From an uncultured Lachnospiraceae bacterium (lineage in GTDB: Bacteria; Bacillota; Clostridia; Lachnospirales; Lachnospiraceae): 64,000 bases of DNA. Below the pieces are notes generated by a model. That model saw only the letters and a program-made list of their open reading frames with translations, was not told the DNA's origin and did not search any database. The stretch is taken from positions 11,516 through 75,515 of the forward strand of contig CAJTTO010000016.1 of the NCBI GenBank assembly GCA_910579275.1. Direction: 5' to 3'. Made by a program: the position numbers and the translations under genes. This document shows positions 16,970 through 26,508 of this stretch, piece after piece. Each line of letters begins with the position of its first letter. Within the stretch, counting starts at the first letter, position 1.

Positions 16970-19900
16970 TTACATGTTGTTCATGTCAACTGTTGTAAGA
17001 TTATAATTTGTTGGTTCCTGACTTGAGTCTTCGCTGCCTCTGCTTGCCTCAAAACCTAGTGTAAGTGTCTGCCCTGCCCCAATTGTAACATTATATCCTT
17101 TGTTTTTTATTACATAATGATTCCCTTCATGAGAAACAATTTCCGCATCCCAAAACTGGTTAAAATTATGTTCACTGTCAAATTCCAGTATCCAGTCAAA
17201 GATTTCTCCTGATGACACATTGCTGATTTCAAGCTGTCCGTTAAATGCCGTGCCCCAGTCACTATTTACCTTATAAACAATTTCATAGTCTTCCTCCACG
17301 ACTTTAGCCGGTTTTTCAATCAGGGTATAGTAGGTCGGTTCTGTTATGGTCTCTGTTTCTGCATTCGCATTGAACCCAAATGTCACGCTTTCTCCTGGCT
17401 GGATATCCCAATTGTATCCTGAATTTTTAACTGTGTAGACTCCGTCCTCATAAGAGTCAATGACACCGTTCCATATGTTGACAATATCATATGGCAAGTC
17501 AAAAGCAACGACCCAGTTGTGTATCACTTCGTCTGTGGTATTTTTCAAGGTAATTTCACCGCTAAAGCCCGTATTCCAATGTGAATTGACCTTGAATGCC
17601 CCTTCAATGCTTCCCTCGTGTTTATCTTCTGTATCGGAATCCGTATCTTCATCTTTCCCATCATCAGGTTTTTCCTCGGGGGTTTTGTCTTCTGAACTTT
17701 CCTTAAATACTGCCACAAGCTCGATATCCTTTGCAACGCGGAATCTGTATTCTGCTTCTGAAGAAACTTGATTGTCACCCTCATACCAGCCATCAAATTC
17801 GTATCCCTCATATGCAAACGCTGTCACCTTTGCAAACGTTCCATACTGCCATATTCCAGAGCCAAATACAATGCCTTTTTCTGAATTATCTGCGGAAGCA
17901 TCCACATTATAATACGCATTAAATACGGCTTCATTGGTTAATTCTTCGCTAAGCGGAATCTGTGTTTCTCCTGAAAACAGTGTGTATGCTGTACCTGCTG
18001 CCGTTCCCGTCCTGCTTTCCGTATCTGCTGTACTATAACTTGGAAGATACGCCCTGAACTCCTGCCCTTCTTTGATTTCTATGTCATGAAAGAGAACCAT
18101 GTGATTGGTTTCTCCTGCGTTCGGATCATATTCCTGAACGGCATAGTTCATTACGCCATCGTCCGTGGCAGATAATTTGATTTCATAATCATGGTTTACC
18201 GGCAGATAAACCAGTTTCTCTCCCTCGTCTGTGAAGGACACCACCACATGGCTGTCTGGCTGCGGCATATCATCAATAATCGACGCAAGAACATTCCCCC
18301 CTGCATCATACACTGTTACGTCTATCGGGCAGTTAATTCTGACAATACGATATTTGCCTGTGGAGAAACTTCCTTCTGCATCTGTCGTGTAGTTTTCATC
18401 CATGGACTGCATCCATGCCAGACATAGCTCCGGATAATGTGCCTGTCCAATACCTGACAGATTAAATACAAGTGTGGTCGTCAAATTCGGGTGTCTTGAT
18501 GCTACCGAAACAACCAAGTCTAATAATATCGTAACAGATTTTTCAAAATCGTCCTGAGAATAATTGGTAATCTCTGCCTCATCAAGACATTCCTTTAAAT
18601 ATTTCGATACTCTCTTATAAACGGCATCTGTACCGCCGTATGGTCTTAAATGCTCGCAGATTAGCCATCCCCAGTTTTTGCTGAATTTCTCTTTTACCAG
18701 CCGAAATAGCTTTTCCGTTTTTTCCGATTCTGTTCCAAAAAAGATACCACAGGCATCACGTATTCCATCCTGATATTTTTTAACATACTTGGATCTGTTT
18801 TTTATATAATTTTTTGCCAATATATTAATATAAGAATCCAGAAAAGCACCCTGACTTCTATTATCTTCTTTATCATCTATAATATTTGCAAATGGTTCAT
18901 CGCCTGGTAAAATATCAGAACCATCAATTTTTATCTTTTTCATTTTAAAATCATCTACGACATAACCCTCATATCCTCCCATTTCCTGATACCTTTTTAG
19001 CATAGCGGTTACATTTTTCCGATAAGCATCCTTCCCATCTACCTCCGGCGTAGAAATATGTTTATCAACTCCATAACGCATAAATCCCCAGTCACTTGGT
19101 GCAACCATTGGCACAGGATCATTTATATTAATAATATTGAAAATATTATTATATTTGCTATCCCTTGCACCAGCTTCCACTACGCCTGCCGGAGTCTCAA
19201 AGGTATAGGCAAACACATCCTTTAATTCCAAATTACAGTCATCTAAATCAATATTTCCATTATCAATTGCTCCTGCCGTCATATTCGCGGTTGCCGCCGC
19301 CCTGCTGTACCCTGTAATCCACAATTTGATATCACCGCTGATACCCTGTTCTTTTATGTAATTTTCCAAAAAAGCAAGTACAATATCTCTTGCCTCAGAA
19401 AAGCCCTCATGGTTTCCGCTTGCTCCAATTTTAAAGTTGCTGGCCCATTCCCTTTCGTATTCACCACCGCGAACGGCAACGGCAATCAATGTATAATCCC
19501 TGTCATCAAAGCTCACTTGTTTATTTGCCACAACGACACCCACAGAATCTTTTGTCGGTTTCCCACTTATTCCATCTTCCGAAAAATCCGTATAATTATG
19601 GCCAAAACCAACGAATCCCAGTTCATTCAGTAAAGTTTCCGCATTTTTCATTTTCTTTGTATAATCAGGTTCTTCCTTACTTCCCCATGCTGACAGCTCC
19701 AGACATAGAGACATGGTTGCCAGCTGTTGATTATATTCATATGATGATTCTTCGAAATAGTTGTCATCATAGTAATATTCAGCGGTATAATCTCCGTCAG
19801 TAGTGCCCGTATATGAAAATGTTCCCGTCTTTTTTACAATATTATCTGCAACCTGTCCAAAAACAAATTCAAGGTCAGCAGGATCCTTTACATCATAAAA

Positions 19901-20776
19901 GTGATCTTTGGATGATGCCCAGTCACATGCACTGAGTTTAAAAAACTGGACGATGTCACGCCCTCTCTCGGGCATATCTTCCAACACGTTAAAAAGACCA
20001 ATGGAATATATGGTACATTTTTCTTTTAACTCTTTCGCAACTGCATATGCCGCATTCGCATAGGCATATAAATTAACTCCTGTTGCAGAGTTCATCCAAC
20101 CGCTTCCAACCGTTGAATTGTAATAAGGTCCTGTATAATCATATATACCTGTATTTGTCATACCAGTGGTAAATAGCACAATATTTTTTTTGGCATCTTG
20201 GTTTGGTGCCCCATTCATCAATTGCCGAGCGGCACTGAAACATTTATGTACATCGCGACCTCCCCCTGTAACATGCAAAGAGTTAATTACATCATTTAAT
20301 GCATCTGTATCATTTGTAAACTGTGATAAAATTTCACACCCATTATTGTTAAATGCTATGATAGCAATATAATTATCGCCTGACGCTTCACTAATGTCCG
20401 CTATAAATTTTTTTGACGCTTCTTTTACATACGGGAGCGCTGTATCCGCCTTATAAATGACTTGCTCATTATACTTAAATTTTGTAGCAGGCGCGTTATC
20501 CAGCACAAGTATTATATATCGTTCATCGGATGTTTCACCACTTGTACGGAGATCGAATGTAGCCGGTTGTGTCTCCATTCCCTCTATATAAACCTCCGAT
20601 CCATTCTGTGGAATTATTATATCATCTCCTTCAGGTATTTGCTGTCCATCCTCCCCATTATTTTCTATAGAAATAACTTTATTCTCATCATTTTCTTCCG
20701 CGTACACAGTTGCGTTTGTAAAATTACCCATGCTCAAACACAGTACAAGTATCAAACTTAGTATTTTCTTATACAT
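16970..20776 (-). CDS. Large secreted protein with vWA-like, lipase-like, InlB-type and two CBM2-like domains
   Basis: The start at 20776 (MYKKILSLILVLCLSMGN) follows AGGAGG and opens a signal peptide ending near NATVYA. Residues about 80-330 resemble a von Willebrand A domain, but the MIDAS positions are lost (LVLDNAPA, FTTGMTNTG). Residues about 350-620 hold an alpha/beta-hydrolase-like region with WITGYSRAAATANM, where Ser (near 490) sits in a G-Y-S-R-A elbow resembling class 3 lipases. Near residue 985 a GYEFDGWYEGDN segment matches InlB/Listeria-Bacteroides repeats. The last 230 residues form two tandem CBM2-like modules (VNSHWNTGFSGEITL, VNSDWGTAFNGQLEI). No sortase motif is seen. Likely a secreted, polysaccharide-binding esterase or adhesin; the activity is unproven. 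Confidence 0.75.
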   Translation of the reverse strand: MYKKILSLILVLCLSMGNFTNATVYAEENDENKVISIENNGEDGQQIPEGDDIIIPQNGSEVYIEGMETQPATFDLRTSGETSDERYIILVLDNAPATKFKYNEQVIYKADTALPYVKEASKKFIADISEASGDNYIAIIAFNNNGCEILSQFTNDTDALNDVINSLHVTGGGRDVHKCFSAARQLMNGAPNQDAKKNIVLFTTGMTNTGIYDYTGPYYNSTVGSGWMNSATGVNLYAYANAAYAVAKELKEKCTIYSIGLFNVLEDMPERGRDIVQFFKLSACDWASSKDHFYDVKDPADLEFVFGQVADNIVKKTGTFSYTGTTDGDYTAEYYYDDNYFEESSYEYNQQLATMSLCLELSAWGSKEEPDYTKKMKNAETLLNELGFVGFGHNYTDFSEDGISGKPTKDSVGVVVANKQVSFDDRDYTLIAVAVRGGEYEREWASNFKIGASGNHEGFSEARDIVLAFLENYIKEQGISGDIKLWITGYSRAAATANMTAGAIDNGNIDLDDCNLELKDVFAYTFETPAGVVEAGARDSKYNNIFNIININDPVPMVAPSDWGFMRYGVDKHISTPEVDGKDAYRKNVTAMLKRYQEMGGYEGYVVDDFKMKKIKIDGSDILPGDEPFANIIDDKEDNRSQGAFLDSYINILAKNYIKNRSKYVKKYQDGIRDACGIFFGTESEKTEKLFRLVKEKFSKNWGWLICEHLRPYGGTDAVYKRVSKYLKECLDEAEITNYSQDDFEKSVTILLDLVVSVASRHPNLTTTLVFNLSGIGQAHYPELCLAWMQSMDENYTTDAEGSFSTGKYRIVRINCPIDVTVYDAGGNVLASIIDDMPQPDSHVVVSFTDEGEKLVYLPVNHDYEIKLSATDDGVMNYAVQEYDPNAGETNHMVLFHDIEIKEGQEFRAYLPSYSTADTESRTGTAAGTAYTLFSGETQIPLSEELTNEAVFNAYYNVDASADNSEKGIVFGSGIWQYGTFAKVTAFAYEGYEFDGWYEGDNQVSSEAEYRFRVAKDIELVAVFKESSEDKTPEEKPDDGKDEDTDSDTEDKHEGSIEGAFKVNSHWNTGFSGEITLKNTTDEVIHNWVVAFDLPYDIVNIWNGVIDSYEDGVYTVKNSGYNWDIQPGESVTFGFNANAETETITEPTYYTLIEKPAKVVEEDYEIVYKVNSDWGTAFNGQLEISNVSSGEIFDWILEFDSEHNFNQFWDAEIVSHEGNHYVIKNKGYNVTIGAGQTLTLGFEASRGSEDSSQEPTNYNLTTVDMNNM

Positions 20777-20869
20777 TTTTCTTCCTCCTAGTATTTTATT
20801 TGATAAGCTTATCATTCACGCACCTCTCACGGTCATCAACATTCCGATAATAAGGTATTGTGACTGCCT

Positions 20870-21694
20870 TTAATCTTGCTTGATTGTATATACACTTTTT
20901 CCTGCAACAATATTATTGTTTTCCTGTATGACAGTATCCTTTTCCATGCAAAAAGCTGGTCGAACGCCAAGAAACCTGTCCGCCGTAACAGCGTCAAGCT
21001 TTGATGCGCCTATCACTGTCACCATACATGTTGTCCATGATACCCATGGTGTCCGAGTCCAATATGGCCATGCTGTTCCATCTGCCTTATATGCTTTTTT
21101 TACTATATATTCTTTATTTTTGAAGTACTTCAACGCCTTACCTTCTTTTGCCATTGTATAGTCAACTCCAAATTTTACACCAAGTTCTACAGCAGAAAGC
21201 AAAAAAACTTTTCGTTTAATTTTATGTGTCGTAAAATTTTTGTCGTCAAAGCTTTCCTTATCCATAACTTCAACGGCAGTATCTGCAATGGTTTCTTGTA
21301 TATTCAAACTAAAGGAATCCAGAAATTCTGTATTTAAGAACCTGTCGATACTGCTTTCTTCATAATAGGCGCCATAGTCATGATATGTCCATCCCGCGCT
21401 AAGCGCTCCTCCCCCCTCTCCATGGCTGGAAGTCTTATATGGCATTTCCTCCGGCAGAACATTTTCCCGAAGCAGCAGGACATTCCCCCCATAATCCGAC
21501 GTGAGCACAAGATAAGGCACATACTCACCGTTTTCCTTTATGTAGACCACAGGATTTTCCTTGGATTTGTCATAGGAAATCTTTTCTAAAGTCAGCTGCC
21601 CATCACCTCCATTTCGGCAGATCGCCAGAACGACAAGCACCACCACGCCTACAGCCGCCAATATTCTTCTCATAAACAATTTTCTGTCTCTCAC
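20870..21694 (-). CDS. DUF6273-type membrane-anchored or secreted protein
   Basis: An N-terminal hydrophobic segment (RRILAAVGVVVLVVLAIC) acts as a signal peptide or anchor; the LAIC is not a good lipobox. The domain ends with the features of the DUF6273 family: WTRTPWVS, then GVRPAF just before the C-terminus, with SIDRFLNTEFL earlier. Function is unknown; the domain is common in secreted proteins of Lachnospiraceae. It is read in the same direction as the large secreted gene, 93 bases upstream of it, and may be co-transcribed. Confidence 0.65.
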   Translation of the reverse strand: MRDRKLFMRRILAAVGVVVLVVLAICRNGGDGQLTLEKISYDKSKENPVVYIKENGEYVPYLVLTSDYGGNVLLLRENVLPEEMPYKTSSHGEGGGALSAGWTYHDYGAYYEESSIDRFLNTEFLDSFSLNIQETIADTAVEVMDKESFDDKNFTTHKIKRKVFLLSAVELGVKFGVDYTMAKEGKALKYFKNKEYIVKKAYKADGTAWPYWTRTPWVSWTTCMVTVIGASKLDAVTADRFLGVRPAFCMEKDTVIQENNNIVAGKSVYTIKQD

Positions 21695-21977
21695 GATTAC
21701 CTCCTAAGCATTCACAGCTAATTATCATCTCCAATCAATACTTTATCTGATTCTTTCTTTTTTTGCCAGTATGTACTGTATTTTAAAATTTTTATTCTAC
21801 ATCCCATTATTTTGTCAAATTATAGCATATAGAGATGCCATGAAACCGTATATGTAATAAATAAACCGGTTATATGTAATTTTTAATCCGTCGGCTTGTT
21901 AACACTTCCTTGGGACGCTCAAATACATGGAAAAAGCGCATGGTTCCAGTCCCATACGCCCTATCATCCAAATCACT

Positions 21978-22649
21978 TTATTTCTTATCCAGAAACCCAT
22001 ACATCAATACCATAACATCAAACATATTATTCTCATCACAGATAACCATACTCCCATCATATTTTTCTACAATCTGCTGAACACTCAGAAGCCCCAGTCC
22101 GTGTTCCCTGTCATCGTTCTTACTGGTGAGATAGCATCCCTCTTTTTTATGGCGCCTGTCTTTGTACTGGTTCTTTATATTAATTACCATGTTGGATCCC
22201 TCTGTCATCACGCGGACACGAATTGCTCTCTCTTTATCAAGCTCCGCTGCTGCCTCTATCGCGTTATCCAACAAATTTCCCAGACAAATACAGATATCCC
22301 CCGCATCCATTTCCACATCAAGCGGTACCTGAATTTCTGCCATCAGTCGTATGCCTTCTTTTGCAGCCATATCTGCTTTATAATTGATAACACTGTCAAT
22401 ATAACTATTTCCACTGTTAGATATACTTTTTTTATTATCTAAAAATGCAAGATTTTCATTACAGTATCTTTTCAGGGCTTCGTAATCCTGTCTTTCCAGA
22501 TAAATGTTCTCCAGCATATAATGCTGTTTCATATTATGGCGTAATTTTCTAAGTTCCTCCATCCATTGTGCGCTCTCCCTAATTTGCCGGATATAATAGG
22601 CACATTGTTTTTCCAAAATTTCTTCCCGATTCTGTTTATTTGAATCCAT
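21978..22649 (-). CDS. Soluble GHKL-type histidine kinase (no membrane segment)
   Basis: The conserved His lies in LRKLRHNMKQHYML near residue 40; N box NLLDNAIEAAAEL and G box EHGLGLLSVQQIVEKYDG follow. This is the AgrC/HPK10-like catalytic part, but the usual five to seven membrane helices are absent, giving only 223 residues. The start at 22649 is preferred for spacing; an ATG at 22667 would overlap the regulator gene by 10 bases. No frame upstream supplies a sensor, since the regulator gene occupies that space. It may work with a separate sensor or be a deletion product. Confidence 0.8.
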   Translation of the reverse strand: MDSNKQNREEILEKQCAYYIRQIRESAQWMEELRKLRHNMKQHYMLENIYLERQDYEALKRYCNENLAFLDNKKSISNSGNSYIDSVINYKADMAAKEGIRLMAEIQVPLDVEMDAGDICICLGNLLDNAIEAAAELDKERAIRVRVMTEGSNMVINIKNQYKDRRHKKEGCYLTSKNDDREHGLGLLSVQQIVEKYDGSMVICDENNMFDVMVLMYGFLDKK

Positions 22650-22657
22650 AGGCAGTC

Positions 22658-23392
22658 TTATTCCCATCCTTTTAATAATAACATATATTGCTGTGTGACA
22701 TCTTTCCTGTACTTTTTGGTGATTTCCACTATGACTCCGTTATCCAAAACAACCCTGTCAGCCGAATATTCCGTAATATACTGTGAATTAACCAAAAATG
22801 ATTTCCTAATTCTGATAAATTTGACACTTGCCTCACGAATCTGCCTTTCGACTTCCTCTAATTTACCATAGAATAAATATTCCTGTGTATGTGGACTTTT
22901 CTGAATCGTATCTACCCTTATCACTCTTTTGTCACTTTGAAACAGGCGAATGTGCATCAGGGGAATGTTGTATTGTTTTTTCTGGTATGAAAAAGTATAG
23001 CCATCAAACAGATTCAGGCGTGTTTCTATAAGCCGCCTTAAAGTCTGAGCACATTTTTCTGCCGACACAGGCTTATCCAAAAAGGCATATGGCTGCACCT
23101 CAATCATTTCCCTGTAATACTGATTATGACCGGAGACAAAAATAAGAGCTGCCTGCATATCCCTTTTCCGAATCATCTGTGCTGTTTCGATTCCATTGAT
23201 TCCTGACAGCTCCACATCTAGAAAGATTATATTCATTTCCCCGCTTACCTCCATCTCAAATAATAAGTCCTCACCATTTTGAAACCCCAAAATTTCAGTG
23301 TTTTTTGAAAGTTCCAGCATGATAGACTGTACCATCTTTTTTTGAGTCTGTAATTCATCCAAATTATCTTCACATACCGCAATTCTTATCAT
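22658..23392 (-). CDS. LytTR-family response regulator
   Basis: Receiver domain with CEDN near the start, phospho-acceptor Asp59 in NIIFLDVELSGINGIE and Lys in FLDKPVSAEKC, followed by a LytTR DNA-binding domain from about residue 135 (IRIRKSFLVNSQYITEY). 244 residues. It ends inside the start region of the soluble kinase, so the two are coupled. Genes regulated probably include the DUF6273 and large secreted genes downstream. A long inverted repeat lies about 100 bases upstream. Confidence 0.9.
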   Translation of the reverse strand: MIRIAVCEDNLDELQTQKKMVQSIMLELSKNTEILGFQNGEDLLFEMEVSGEMNIIFLDVELSGINGIETAQMIRKRDMQAALIFVSGHNQYYREMIEVQPYAFLDKPVSAEKCAQTLRRLIETRLNLFDGYTFSYQKKQYNIPLMHIRLFQSDKRVIRVDTIQKSPHTQEYLFYGKLEEVERQIREASVKFIRIRKSFLVNSQYITEYSADRVVLDNGVIVEITKKYRKDVTQQYMLLLKGWE

Positions 23393-23485
23393 TCCAAATC
23401 CTCCACTTGCTGTATATTCTCTGTTATTGTTTCGGATTTGGTTTTTGCGCTCTCTATTTTATGCCAATGCCCAAAAACAAAAACA

Positions 23486-23535
23486 GAATATACTATGTTA
23501 TAACCAACACAAATTTATTATAACATAGTACATTC
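23486..23535. promoter_or_regulatory. 18-bp inverted repeat upstream of the LytTR regulator
   Basis: GAATATACTATGTTATAA (23486-23503) and TTATAACATAGTACATTC (23518-23535) are complementary with one mismatch, around a 14-base spacer. No T tract follows, and the upstream Uma2 gene already has its own terminator. TATAAT-like words lie inside the arms. It looks more like an operator-promoter than a terminator; which protein binds is unknown. Confidence 0.55.
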
Positions 23536-23599
23536 TGAATGAAAACACACAATTATGAAGTTTTCCACATATTCCCTAATTTCAATCAACTATTTCTCA

Positions 23600-23629
23600 A
23601 ACAAAAAGGACTGGAAAACCAATCCTTTT
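23600..23629 (-). terminator. Terminator of the Uma2 gene
   Basis: AAAAGGA (23604-23610) pairs with TCCTTTT (23623-23629), with an inner TGG/CCA pair around AAAA. A T tract follows on the minus strand, 13 bases past the stop codon. Confidence 0.65.
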
Positions 23630-23641
23630 ATGCTGTCATTA

Positions 23642-24190
23642 CTATTCAAAACTTATTCTCGTAAAGTCAATTTCCAAGTCTTCATAAATTCCAGCTTTTA
23701 CTTTATCTGAAATTGAATATTCTTCATAAGTATCATGCTCAAAATTGTAAACCATTATCAGTTGTTTCATTGGATCAACAATCCAATATTCCCTAACGCC
23801 TGCCGTCCTGTATTTGAATAACTTCTTATTATAATCCATCGGACGGCTAGAGGGTGAAACAATCTCGATGATCCAATCTGGCGCGCCCTTACACCCCTCG
23901 TCTGTAAGTTTGTCTTTATCGCAGACCACAGAAATATCAGGCTCAAGATAGATTTTATCATCGGCATTTAAAAATACTGCAAATGGTGAAGGGTACACTT
24001 CACAATCTCCGTTCTTACGTCTAATATAACTTTCAATAAGAAAAGTAAAGTCTTTTACCAATCTTTGATGGATTCTACTAGGCGTTGCCATCATATATAA
24101 TTCACCGTCAATCAATTCTGCCCTTTGACCGTCTGGTAAGTTGTAAATATCTTCTATAGTATAATATTCTAATCGACTTGCCATATCCAT
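23642..24190 (-). CDS. Uma2-family (DUF820) PD-(D/E)XK protein
   Basis: 182 residues from ATG 24190, which has AAGGAGA 9 bases upstream; the longer frame lacks support. The core is the family pattern: ELIDGELYMMATPS, then EPDISVVCDKDKL (Asp), APDWIIEIVSPSS (Glu) and YWIVDP. The PD-(D/E)XK-like fold suggests a nuclease, but the natural role of Uma2 proteins is not established. A truncated relative lies at 28985. Confidence 0.85.
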   Translation of the reverse strand: MDMASRLEYYTIEDIYNLPDGQRAELIDGELYMMATPSRIHQRLVKDFTFLIESYIRRKNGDCEVYPSPFAVFLNADDKIYLEPDISVVCDKDKLTDEGCKGAPDWIIEIVSPSSRPMDYNKKLFKYRTAGVREYWIVDPMKQLIMVYNFEHDTYEEYSISDKVKAGIYEDLEIDFTRISFE

Positions 24191-24270
24191 TTTGTCACGT
24201 CTCCTTTTTATAAGAATATCAAATATCATATACTATGACAAGTCAAATTTTTATAGCTTAACCTGTTGTG

Positions 24271-24426
24271 GTAACAGTTCAGCCTTCGGCTTCCTGTTAC
24301 AGGCATCAAGCCATGCAAAACCATGAAATGATTTTTTTACCACCTTCGTTGGTGTCAAAGCCATGTTCCGTGGCTTGATGCATCTCTATCTATATGATAT
24401 TTTACGGACTTTGCTGCCAGTCAAAG
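24271..24426 (+). mobile_element. Miniature element family A, copy 2 (right end missing)
   Basis: Starts with the exact 14-bp end GTAACAGTTCAGCC, then CTTCGGCTTCCTGTTACAGG as in copy 1. It has an insertion of about 18 bases in the centre and ends in the GGACTTTGC segment without the right terminal repeat. The truncated side abuts the AraC pseudogene. Confidence 0.75.
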
Positions 24427-25469
24427 CTACACCATTTCTTTTATTGCGTCTGCAATATACTTCAGCGGTTCCCCATATGCACCGAGGACTTCTGATTCTG
24501 CCATTACGGCAGCATATACTTTGCGGATATCCTCTTTGAGTTTGGCGGTGTCCTCTTTTGATGGGTCGGCGGTGTGTTGTATTGTCACACTCAGTTTCCT
24601 GCAGACTGCGTCAAGTGCATTCCGCTGTTGTTCGTTGAGGTGTGTTCCGAGTTTCTGTATCTCCCCTTTGAGGTAAAACAGCAGTATATTTCCCCATTGT
24701 CTCAAATCTATGGATGATTGTTCATTTGATTCCTGAGACAGATCGCATGACAGATTTGTGAAAAATTCAATTGTGATGCCGAGCTGATCTTTTGTCTCCG
24801 AAATATAATGAAATACTGCTTTGTAGGGCGGGTTGCGCAATCCGTCCGTGTCGGCGGCGAACGCGGCAATGTTGAGGCAGAGAAGAGCGTCTTTTAGTCG
24901 GCATATAGTTATCTCCTCAGGCGGCGTAGCGGAAAGCTCATTCATCACTTCGCTGATTTCTTCTGCGATATAAGTAAATGGGGATTGTGAATCTGCGGTC
25001 AGCGCAGCTACAGCCGCAGTTCCTTTTTCCACGGTTTTCCTGATAAGTTCCTCAGCATTTTTGCGCATATCCTGAAAAATCAGCGTGGACAGCTCATGGA
25101 AAAATTCAGCTATTTTCTCTGCCTTGATGCGGGCAGTTTCTGACAGTTTGTCATACTGCGCACAGATCGGGAAGAACACGGTTCGGTGCGTGAAGCTACG
25201 ATGCAGTGATATTTCCGGTATTCAGTCGGATTGATACCCATATAAGCACGAAAGCTGCGGGTAAACCCCTCGTGGGTATCATAGCCGTATTTCAGTGCAA
25301 GCGCAAGGACTGTAATTTCTTTATCTGCTGCAAGCTCCTTTGCTGCGAGGGTCAGTCTTCGCCTAGTCACATAGCGCATGACGCTGTCTCCCACTGCCTC
25401 ATGAAACATACGCTGGTAATGAAATTTGGATAAGGAAATGTCCGCTGCAAACGGATTCTAATTGTTCAT
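24427..25469 (-). pseudogene. Broken AraC-family transcriptional regulator
   Basis: An ATG at 25469 with AGGAGGAG upstream is followed after three codons by TAG. Past it, one frame (to 25110) encodes an AraC HTH pair (SKFHYQRMFHEAVGDSVMRYV, LALKYGYDTHEGFTRSFRAYMGINPTEYRKYH). Near 25190 the sense moves to a second frame (starting MFFPICAQYDKLSE), which gives a helical C-terminal domain of about 245 residues. The N-terminal half of the first HTH appears deleted. So at least two lesions are present: a 5' deletion with stop, and a frameshift. Confidence 0.75.
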
Positions 25470-25548
25470 GCATCTCTCCTCCTGTGAATTTGATAACAAT
25501 AAAAGGATAACGCAGTATGCAAATGATTTCTTGACAAAAAGTGCTGTT

Positions 25549-26271
25549 TTACGGAGTATCGTCGTTCAGCGTAGTTCCGCACCACTTTGCAATTTCCGCA
25601 ATAAGCTGTGTCGGAAGTGGTTTGCTGTACGGAAACTGTATCGCACCTTTGCTTGTCTTGTATTCGCGCAGTTTGTCTGCAAAGTATTCCACGGCTGCCG
25701 GCCCCGGATACAGTCCGACATGATTCTTGGAGGCTGCAAAATGTATGAGGTTATGCCGTTTCCAGTAAGTCGGCATGCTCCATGATATTTTCTGTATCGC
25801 ATCCGGCAGCGCGGATTGGATTGTCTCGTTTATCTGCCGCAAATATGGCTGCGCCTGTTTTGGCTGTTGTTTGATATACTCCTCAATTGTTTTGGGTTTT
25901 TCTTTGACGCTATGCTCCTGACCCGACCGCAGAATCTTATCCATCGACTTTCCTTTTGCAAGCTCGTCAATGAGTTTGTCAAGATAACGGATTTCCTGCA
26001 TGAGCGGTTCTTCAATTTCCTCCACGCGCACGCCGCACACGACGCCTTTTATCAGTTTCCTGTCCGGATTTGGTTCGGGCGCATTTCGGAAAAAATCACC
26101 ATACGTAGTTTCGTTTCGGGCAGCACTTTCGATTTGTTCCTCATCATATCCTGTGAGCCAGCTGATTATCTGATTTACCTCAGCCTGTGTGCGTCCCTTT
26201 TTTTCCGCCTTGGCAGTCAGCAGCGGATATATCTTTCCAAAACGCATCGCATATACTTTTTCATTGTCCAT
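25549..26271 (-). CDS. DUF2200-DUF1801 two-domain protein
   Basis: 240 residues from ATG 26271 (AAAGGAGA upstream). Residues about 1-110 match DUF2200 (VYAMRFGKIYPLL, QIISWLTGYD, TYGDFF, LIKGVVCGVRVEEIE). Residues about 130-240 match DUF1801/YdhG, a fold linked to iron handling in Bacillus (IQSALPDAIQKISWSMPTYW, IHFAASKNHVGLYPG, FPYSKPLP). The two usually occur as separate proteins; here they form one frame. The biochemical role is unknown. Confidence 0.8.
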   Translation of the reverse strand: MDNEKVYAMRFGKIYPLLTAKAEKKGRTQAEVNQIISWLTGYDEEQIESAARNETTYGDFFRNAPEPNPDRKLIKGVVCGVRVEEIEEPLMQEIRYLDKLIDELAKGKSMDKILRSGQEHSVKEKPKTIEEYIKQQPKQAQPYLRQINETIQSALPDAIQKISWSMPTYWKRHNLIHFAASKNHVGLYPGPAAVEYFADKLREYKTSKGAIQFPYSKPLPTQLIAEIAKWCGTTLNDDTP

Positions 26272-26508
26272 AAGGGTTCGTCTCCTTTCAAATTGCCTAG
26301 TGTGCTCTCCATTATAAGGCATTTGATTCTTTTTTACAACGAACAGGCATCAGGATGACATTCATTTTTTACATATTGGCTATTTTCATTATTGGTCGAC
26401 TAGGATATAATAAAGTATAAATACAGTAGCTTCACTATTTTCAATAGCTGTCATGAGCTGGTGCATTTACAATTCTATTCTTAAGAAAAAATGAAAAGAG
26501 GAACACAA

